This document shows positions 56,770 through 64,000 of a stretch of 64,000 bases of DNA, one piece after another. The notes under the pieces are model-generated. The model worked only from the letters and a program-made list of their open reading frames with translations, was not told where the DNA came from and did not search any database. The stretch is from Eucommia ulmoides. Taxonomy: Eukaryota > Streptophyta > Magnoliopsida > Garryales > Eucommiaceae. Position 1 is the first letter of the stretch. Every line of letters begins with the position of its first letter. The position numbers and the translations under genes are program-made. Location: contig CM028326.1 of the NCBI GenBank assembly GCA_016647705.1, forward strand, positions 28,159,401 through 28,223,400, read 5' to 3'.

Positions 56770-59310
56770 ATGGAGACCGTTACATTATATTTGTATTAGG
56801 ATGGTAGGATATTGGAAGAAATTGAGTTTGGGGTGTCGTATAGTATGTCTGCGGTCAAATTGTTGGATGTTTATGGGGATTACGTTAAACGAATTGATTG
56901 AAATGATACGACCTTATATTCTTGAGGATGGAGTTGATGGAACTTTAAAGTTAAAGTGTAGGTTGCCGATAACTACTATTGGGCTGGAGAATTATAGACA
57001 TATGTTTGTTTTCAATTGTTGACGATGCGGAATTACACCATGTGCTTTAGTTATCTCGTAAGGTGTCCTCGCTGCTTGGTGTTGAGGTGTATGTCGAGGT
57101 AGAGCGAACTTTTGATTACACTTCAATATTTTATTTCCAACCTGGTCCTTTTACCCAATTTTTAAGTCAGAGTTTCAATCCTCATGTTGCAATGTTATCC
57201 AGACAATTTTCTTCGTATAACATTCCAATGTTCGATCCCCAAGTTATTCAATCTAGTTACACTCACCAATCTCTCTACATTCCTGAAGAATATCAACCCT
57301 ATACAGCGATTGACCGTGACACAGACACCAGTTTTGTCGCTCCACATCACCATCATTCGCTAATTAGTCCACTGCACAACAACAATTGTGGTAGGTATGA
57401 TGGGAACGTGGAGGATGGGCTAGTTACAGTTGATAGTTTCCACAACGACGAACATACAAATTTAGAAGATGTTGTTGCATTAGAGGAAGAGAAGAATGGT
57501 GGGGATAGAGATGAAGATATGGACGTCGAGTTGAGCTGGCAAGGGAGTGAACAGTTGGCGTTGCATATGGTTCCTTCATTCTATAATGAGTTGGAATGGG
57601 GTGATGATGATGACATGAAAAAATATGAGCCAAAGTTGCGAAAGAATTTCTAGAACCCGAAAATGGACGAATTTTGTAGCGGAATGGTATTTAAGGACAA
57701 GAAACATGTTCAAAATGCCATGAAATATTGCCATATTATGAAAAATAAAGAGTTTTGTATGGTAGAGACGCATCCTAAAGTTTGGTCGCTTAAATGCAAG
57801 CACGGTTGATGGTGGAAGATGCGGGCGACTCTAAAAAAAAGTCATGGGATGTTCCAGATTATATAGTACAATGGGTCACACTTGTGTTTCTACAATCATA
57901 CGACCTTAGATCACAAAAACTTGGATTCGGGTGTCAGTTCTAACATGATACTTGGACACTTCGAAGATGATCCGAAAGTGAAGATGAGAGTTATCATTGC
58001 CTCCGGAATCTCAGAGATTTATCATCTCCTATCAAAAGGCTTGGTTGGCTAGATCTAAAGCCATCGAGACCTTGTTCGGTGACTGAGATGAATCATATCA
58101 GAAGTTGCCCAAGTTCATGTTCACGTTGTAGCACTTTAATCCTGGGACGATTGTTGAATGGAGTATTGTTCCGACCGATCAACCTGGCTATTTGACGTTT
58201 GACATGATCTTTTGGGCATTCCAACCTTTTGTGGTTGGATGAAGATATTGTCGGTCTATCTTCACGATTGACGGGACCCATCTATATGGTAAGTACGAAG
58301 GGAAGATCTTGATCTCCATTGGGATGACATCGTCCAATAAGTGTTATCATTTAGCGTTCGCGGTCGTACCAACGGAAGACCACCGTTGTTGGTTTTGGTT
58401 TAGTTTGATGCTGAACCGCCATATTGTTAAAGACCGTTCAGAGGTTACGTTGATATCTGACAGACACACGGGTATTATGAGTGCGGTCAAAATTTTATGA
58501 CTTAATCAACCGAATGAGCCCGCTCGGTATAATCGATTTTGTCAGCGGCACCTTTGCAGCAATATTAACAACATATTTAAAAATCAACAACGAAAATATC
58601 TTGCTTGAAATGTTTGGTGCTGCAATACCAGTTCGAAAGTACAATGCCATCATGGAAGAGATCAAAAAAATAAAAGCGGGGGCATATATGTGGTTGGATA
58701 ACGTAACCAAAGAGAAATGGACCAAGTCACACGATGATGATAAATGTTGGGGCGTGTTGACGACCAACTATACCGAAGTATTCAACAACTTTTTGCAAAG
58801 TGTAAGGAATGTCCCAATTACAGCAACCATTTTGATAACTTTATATAGGTTGGTCAAATACTTTGATCTTGGTCGACAGGAAGCTCTAAAGGACATGGCC
58901 ATGGGTTTGGGTTATGTAAAACATGTTGTTGGGAAAATTCAGAAATCTCAAGCGAAGTCCAAAACATACGACGTCCAAATATTCAATCGGTAAGGTTTTT
59001 TAACTTGCGATATATTAATTACTATTTTTTTTTAATATTTGTTATACAAATGATTTAACTTATCATCTAATTTGATGTATAAATATATTCAATAATAGGG
59101 AGAATGCACGTTACCACGTGAAAATGAGAAAGATTTTGGCTTGTTACACATAAAGTTACTTTAGGTGATAATCCTAATTGTACTTATGAGAAATATAAGG
59201 CTTTTAGATATCTATGCTCACACATGCTTGCGACGACGAAGTATTGTGGCATAGATGTGTTTCGCTACATCACTCCTGAGTACACAATAGCGAACTTGCT
59301 GAAAGTTTAG
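56770..59310 (+). pseudogene. Mutator-like (MuDR/MURA) transposase, decayed
   Basis: Fragments in three frames follow MULE transposase order. N-terminal segment GITLNELIEMIRPYILED (56765-57022). Acidic linker ORF 57063-57653 ending MKKYEPKLRKNF. MuDR domain 57657-57810 with MDEFCSGMVFKDKKHVQNAM and WSLKCKHG. Then YNGSHLCFYNHTTLDHKN. DDE core: FTIDGTHLYGKYEGKILISI (first Asp, about 58260) and EVTLISDRHTGIMSAV (second Asp, about 58470). Helical region 58481-58993 with NAIMEEIKKIKAGAYMWL and NYTEVFNNFLQSVRNVPITA. SWIM-like zinc motif NPNCTYEKYKAFRYLCSHML about 59170-59230. At least four in-frame stops and several frameshifts (for example TGA near 58084, TAG near 58129) rule out function. Plain family assignment is secure; the protein is dead. 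Confidence 0.88.
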
Positions 59311-59769
59311 GAGTCATCGTTTGTTGGTCGGTGGTTAGTTTTTTGATCCTTCTTCCTAACAAGAATAGCTTCGAGTTGTGAAGCGCGGACGGCCAAAATT
59401 CACTCGCATTCGAAACGAGATGGATGTGTCACAATAGACAATGACAAATCGGTGTGGGTTGTGTTCTCAAGCTGGGCATGATAGGCGGACATGTCCATCC
59501 CGACCCCAATGAGTATTCTCAATTAATTAGTATAATTAGTTTGTTTTATTGTAATGGAGACATCAATTTTTATTTTTGATTTAATTTATGTTTGTAACAA
59601 CATTCGTATTGTGTTGTATTATATTGTCGTTTAGTTGATAAACATAATATTTATTTCGTATATTACTAGTTCATGAAATTTTAGTTTCAGATTAATATTT
59701 TTCACACTAGTTTCAGATTTAAATTTTGCACAATTTGTAGACACCCCAATTTTTTTCCCCAGATTCTTG

Positions 59770-60178
59770 CAGTTATGGTTAAGCTTGACCCCGTGGATCA
59801 GTCGTTACTTTATTTGTAGAGAGACCACAAATCTGTAACTGTTGTATTCATTACTCAAAAAAATCAGTTCAAATGGCAAGCGGGTTAGCAAACGATAAGA
59901 GTAACGACAAAGGTAAGGAAAAAATGAAGATCCATTGCACCGGTTAGGGTTCAGGGATAAGGTTCCATGCCAAGTACCAAGATGAGATAGGTACATGGTA
60001 TGGAATCCAGATACATCGGTCAAAGGTCATACATTGGAGCGAAGACAAACCATGCCACCCACTACTATGGTATAACGCTTGAGAGATGTTGTGTTACCCA
60101 CAAGACGTGTGCGGTCCATGGAATGTTATTACAAATATTACTGGTGTTCAGCGACAACTAGATCTCTCTAGCGCATGG
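59770..60178 (+). pseudogene. Possible plant-mobile-domain-like fragment
   Basis: Broken plus-strand frames read LDPVDQSLLYL, stop, RDHKSVTVV, similar to the DPSVLYLQ..H start of the plant mobile domain often found near MULEs. Further on come GSGIRFHAKYQDEIGTWYG and HPLLWYN with stops, which I do not recognise. The fragment ends where LTR-A begins at 60179. Confidence 0.35.
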
Positions 60179-60375
60179 TGATAGGTGTGACATACCTACA
60201 TATTTCCAAACCGAATTAAGTTAGTATTCGTGCGTTTATATAGTATTTTATTATGTTTTAATTAGTTTTCTTATTTTTTGTATAAATCGGGTGTGTGGGG
60301 CAAAAAGATAGGAAACTGGAGCAAAAATGATGAGATCGAACCAAAAGTGATCGAAGAACGGTGGAAAAACAAGCT

Positions 60376-60648
60376 CGGAGGTAAAATTGTGAAACAAGGC
60401 CACCGCCGCGGCGGTGAAGATGCTGAGAAAAGAACAAATGTTACTGATGGACCATCGCCTAGGCGGAAATCCAGCAGAGGAAGCAAAGATGGGCTACTGA
60501 CAGCCCAGTGCCTAGGCGAAAAATTCCACCGCCTAGGCGGAAATTCAACAAATTGTTCTTCCTAAGACACCGCTGTCTTCATCGCCGCGGTGGTCACCAA
60601 CCGACCTACCTCCGCCTAGGCGGTGGATCCCTTCGCCTAGGCGGAGAT
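60376..60648. repeat. Palindrome cluster (CGCCTAGGCG and CCGCCGCGGCGG)
   Basis: At least five CGCCTAGGCG or CCGCCTAGGCGG-type palindromes and two CCGCGG-centred ones lie within 270 bases. The matching place in LTR-B (near 63170-63185) lacks the whole stretch. Confidence 0.8.
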
Positions 60649-61179
60649 CCTCTGTACAGCCTAGATATTTTTAGGATATTTATTTAGATATTTTGTCTAT
60701 AAATATCATCCCCTCTTCTCCTTTTGTTGAAGCCCCTGGCCATTTGGGAACCTTAAGCTATATTTAGGCTAGGGTTTTTGAGTTTTAGAGGTGGAGTTCA
60801 CATCCTGAAGTGGAGAAGACGACGAATCGATCATTGAGCGTTCTTAGTGGTTTATCTTCGAACGAGGCTAATTTCTTCGATTATTTTTCCTTATTTCTTT
60901 AACTTAGGATAATGTGAGCATGTTTAGCTTGTTATTTCATTGTAAATGCGACTAAGGCCATAGCTAAACATGGATTGTAGTAGGGATTAACACTAAATTT
61001 ATAAACACGTTGTTTGGATGATTTCGGTATTTTGTTTGTGATTGTTCTTCGTAGTTTGATTGTATTTATCGTATTATTTGTTTATCATGCTTAGTTAGAT
61101 AAATGAAGAATATGGGATTTTGACAAATCCCGGATTCGGATTTGGGTAAACAAATGTCACGATTCTATAAACCGATCGG

Positions 61180-61560
61180 GGTTTGAATTGTGGACAATCG
61201 ATGACGTTGGGGCAAGACTCACGCGACCTAGGGTCGTTAAGACGTTGAGGGAGACTTCTTCGTTGATACGAAGTCGTGTTATATCTCTCGTCTTACATTC
61301 AGGAGAAGTGGCGAGGGAGTTTTAGAACGGAGATTATCGATAGGGTAAATACAACGCACGATCCAATGACCCGGTCAGGAGTTGAATTGTGTGCAATCAA
61401 TGACGCTGGGCAAGACTCATGTGACCTGGGGTTGTTAAGACGTTGAAAGGGACTTCTTCGTTGACTCGAAGTCATGTATTCCCCCGTATTACACTTGGGA
61501 GAGGTGGCGGTGGAGTTTACGTGCTGAGATTATCAAATAGGTCGAACACCGTAAACGTGA
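61180..61560 (+). repeat. ~190-bp tandem units in LTR-A
   Basis: Two units with GACGTTGGGGCAAGACTC, GTTAAGACGTTGAGGGAG, CTTCTTCGTTGA and GGAGAAGTGGCGAGGGAG. LTR-B carries about three units (62150-62690, inverse orientation). Confidence 0.8.
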
Positions 61561-61849
61561 GTAAATCGATATCGAACACGTATTTGTAAACACGTTAATC
61601 CCTGGGCAATTCTTCACCCTAAAATATATTAGCATATTAGTGTGGTTAATTTAGGTTATATTAGTATTAGTTTAATTAATTAAATACATTTGTTTTTCAC
61701 CTAGATAAAGTTAGGTCATGACAACCATGGTATTCGATAGTGTGGATACGATAACCCGATCTTAACGATCACACTATACTAAAACTTAGAACTCGTATAC
61801 TTGCGAGTGTAAGTAGCGGCGTATTTTTACGCACCTACCAAGTTTTTGG

Positions 61850-63368
61850 AAAACTTGGTGGCCGCTAATTAAGCGCTGCCACTTTCACCGCAAGCGTACG
61901 GATCAAATTTTAGTATAGTAGACCTTTCGGTCGGGTATCGTATCCACAGGGATTGGTGTCGTTACTATCGAGTACCGCGATTGTCATAACTTGATTTTAT
62001 CTAGGCAATAAAAATGGAATATAATTAATTAATACTAATACTAATATAGATTAATTTAATCTATACTAATACTAATATTAATGTGAGATAGTTTTGAGAG
62101 AATAGGTTATCTAGGGATTAGTTTTGTTTACGAATACGTGTTCAGTCTCGTTTTAGTTTATGTTAACGACATTCGACTTATCCGATAATCTCGGTATCTA
62201 AAACTCCTCCGCCACCTCTCCTGAGTGTAAGACGGGGGATATAACGTAACTTCGTGTCAACGAAGAAATCCTCTTCAACGTCTTAACGACCCTAGGTTGT
62301 ATGAGTCTTGCCCCAACCTCATTGATTGCATACAAAATTTCAGTTTGTAAACTCCCTCGCCACCTCTCCCGAGTGTGAGACGAGGGATATGAGGTGACTT
62401 CGAATCAACGAAGAAGTCCCCCTCAATGTCTTAACGACCCTAGGTCACGTGAGTCTCGCCCCAACGTCATTGATTTCATGCGTTGTGTTTACCCTATCGA
62501 CAATCTCAGTTCTAAAACTCCCCCGTCACCTCTCCAGAGGGTAAGACGAGGGACTACGTGACTTCGCATCAATACCAAAGTCCCCCTCAACATCTTAACG
62601 ACTCTAGGTCACACGAGTCTTACCCCAATGTCATAGCTTGTCCACAATCCTAACCCCGACTGGGTTATAGAATCATAACGTTTTTTTATTTTAGTCCGAA
62701 TCCGGGATTTGTCAAACCCCGTATTCTCGGTATGTAAATCTAAGTAATATAAACAAACAATATGGCACACATAATAAACATAACGAAGAACAATCGCAAA
62801 CAAAACACAAACTCAACTAAACAATGTTTTCATAAATTATATTAATAATCCCTACACAACCTATGTTTAGCCAATGGCCATAATCACATATACAATGTAA
62901 AATGGCGTAAACATAGTCAACAACTACCAAAATGAAGAGAACAAAGAGAAGAAATGAGCGACTTAGCCAATATCCAAAGAATAGCCGTTAGAACCGTCGA
63001 ACGATCACTTCCCTCTTCATCCTCCACCTCGGGTTGAGAGCTCTCCCTCAAAAATCCCTTATCCTAACCCTAAAATATGGCCTAAGGCCTTAGGGGCCAA
63101 AGAGGTCTCAAGAGAAGAGAAGAAAAGGGTATTTATAGACAAAATATCTAAAAAAAATCTAACACTGTGCAGAGGCCTCCTTGCTCATTTTTCCACCGTT
63201 CTCGATACGAATTGATCGTTTATACTATGATTTCATACCTTTTCACCCCACGCACATGTTTTAATACAAAAAGAATAAAAACATATTAAAATATATAAAA
63301 ATAACTATAAACGTACTTGAAAACTAACAAATTCAGGTTAGAAATATATAGGTAATTTACACCTATCA
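61850..63368 (-). repeat. LTR-B of an inverted LTR pair (1519 bp)
   Basis: Minus-strand start TGATAGGTGTAAATTACC at 63368, preceded by the purine tract CTGAGTTTGGGGGTATT, which marks it as a 3' LTR of an element whose interior lies to the right. Its end AGTTTT (61850) abuts LTR-A with only GG in between. Confidence 0.8.
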
Positions 63369-64000
63369 AATACCCCCAAACTCAGAATTTTGCTAATTCT
63401 CGGGCAAAATACCCATACAATACAAGAAAATATACAAACTAATTACGAAATTGAAAACAAAAAACGAAAAATACAAAAAAACAAAAATGTGTAAGTTTTG
63501 ATTATCATCTACCGGCCGAAAGATTTTCCCTCATCGGCCCTCAATCCTATCAAGTTCAAGCATAAATCACACCATGTGGTGTTCTAGAATTTCAACGTTT
63601 AAAAATAGTAAGCACCATTCTAGATCCTGTTTAAGTGTGTGTGTGATTAAACTCAAATATATTACTATCCATTGATTAGATGAGATTATCCCTCAATATA
63701 GTTCATGACTAAAACCTTTAAGGTATAGGAAATCCATACACCTGACCTAGGATTTATTCTCCACTAATGTAGGCTCGGAGGTTCAAAAAGATCAATAGGG
63801 CTTGGATCGGTTTTGGGAAAATGGCTAAGGGTAAATTTGAATAGAAAATAGGTTAACGTCGTTAACTTAACATTACCCGAGGCACATCGCTTGGCACTCT
63901 CACACTCGAAACCCTATAGTTTAATTAGAAACAACCCTAACCAATCTATTAAGACCGACGTATTCACTTGTAAAAAAGAAACGGAAAATAAAAACTGTAT
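63369..64000 (-). mobile_element. Interior (3' part) of the element owning LTR-B
   Basis: The minus strand just before LTR-B reads TTGCCCGAGAATTAGCAAAA then TTCTGAGTTTGGGGGTAT, a signature of the 3' interior and polypurine tract of plant Athila/Tat elements. The remainder to the window end is non-coding. Confidence 0.6.

Larger units (their letters stand above)
60179..61847 (+). repeat. LTR-A of an inverted LTR pair (1669 bp)
   Basis: Starts TGATAGGTGTGACATACC and ends CACCTACCAAGTTTTT. It is colinear with the reverse complement of 61850-63368: GTGTGGGGCAAAAAG, AACGGTGGAAAAA, the ~190-bp GACGTTGGGGCAAGACTC units at 61180-61560 and the CCTAGATAAAGTTAGG block. Its end normally precedes a TGGCGCC primer site in Athila/Tat-type elements, but here the second LTR follows directly. 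It holds an additional palindrome-rich stretch of about 270 bp (60376-60648). Confidence 0.8.

Noticed and set aside
57424-57803. Minus-strand ORFs across the MULE linker
   Set aside because: Shadows of the plus-strand transposase frame, which carries recognisable motifs.

Overview
The window is nuclear DNA of a flowering plant, almost certainly a eudicot. It is very AT-rich, packed with long terminal repeat (LTR) retrotransposons and small inverted-repeat elements, and contains one complete multi-exon gene with plant GT-AG introns. That gene is a 14-exon AUXIN RESPONSE FACTOR 2-like (ARF2) gene on the minus strand (CDS 32620 down to 26740, 822 residues). All exon joins keep frame. It carries a site matching the trans-acting siRNA tasiR-ARF and two short upstream ORFs in its leader. 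I see no bacterial, viral or organellar gene block, no tRNA or rRNA gene and no CRISPR array.

Layout. 1-2485: a minus-strand long LTR cut by the window edge and internally rearranged. 2486-13197: a minus-strand Athila/Tat-like retrotransposon (tRNA-type primer site at 12006-12024, LTR 12028-13197) split by a nearly complete non-autonomous SIRE/copia-like element (3132-11244). That element has two 2.1-kb LTRs, an initiator-Met-type primer site, a gag coiled-coil remnant and a plant-transposon ORF with one stop. 13198-14291: remnant of another Tat-like element. 15492-18356: a solo LTR of the same family as 1-2485, with an intact 5-bp target duplication, sitting about 130 bp upstream of a four-exon KDSA (KDO-8-phosphate synthase) pseudogene at 18484-19209.

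19.2-26.4 kb: AT-rich DNA with inverted-repeat elements, including a 3-kb element flanked by a 10-bp repeat. 26.4-33 kb: ARF2, with one Tourist-like MITE just after its stop codon and another in its last intron. 33.8-38.8 kb: LTR remnants, one carrying a hAT-like insertion with a near-perfect 8-bp target duplication. 42.6-48.7 kb: an ancient tandem duplication in which one unit was hit by a Harbinger-like MITE and the other preserves the empty site. 49-54 kb: two more GTTTGG-type MITEs, a CACTA-like end and minisatellites. 55.8-60.2 kb: a decayed Mutator-like (MULE/MuDR) transposase preceded by a cluster of perfect hairpins. 60.2-63.4 kb: two related LTRs in opposite orientation abutting at their 3' ends, forming a large inverted repeat.

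How it fits together. Only ARF2 looks functional. Its product would be a nuclear, DNA-binding class-B auxin response repressor. Everything else is transposon biology: nesting, solo-LTR formation, MITE insertion, tandem duplication and pseudogene decay. I did not find a convincing new gene system. The most unusual structures are the 3'-to-3' LTR pair with its palindrome-rich insert, the hairpin cluster beside the MULE, and the MITE with an internal minisatellite and a natural empty site.
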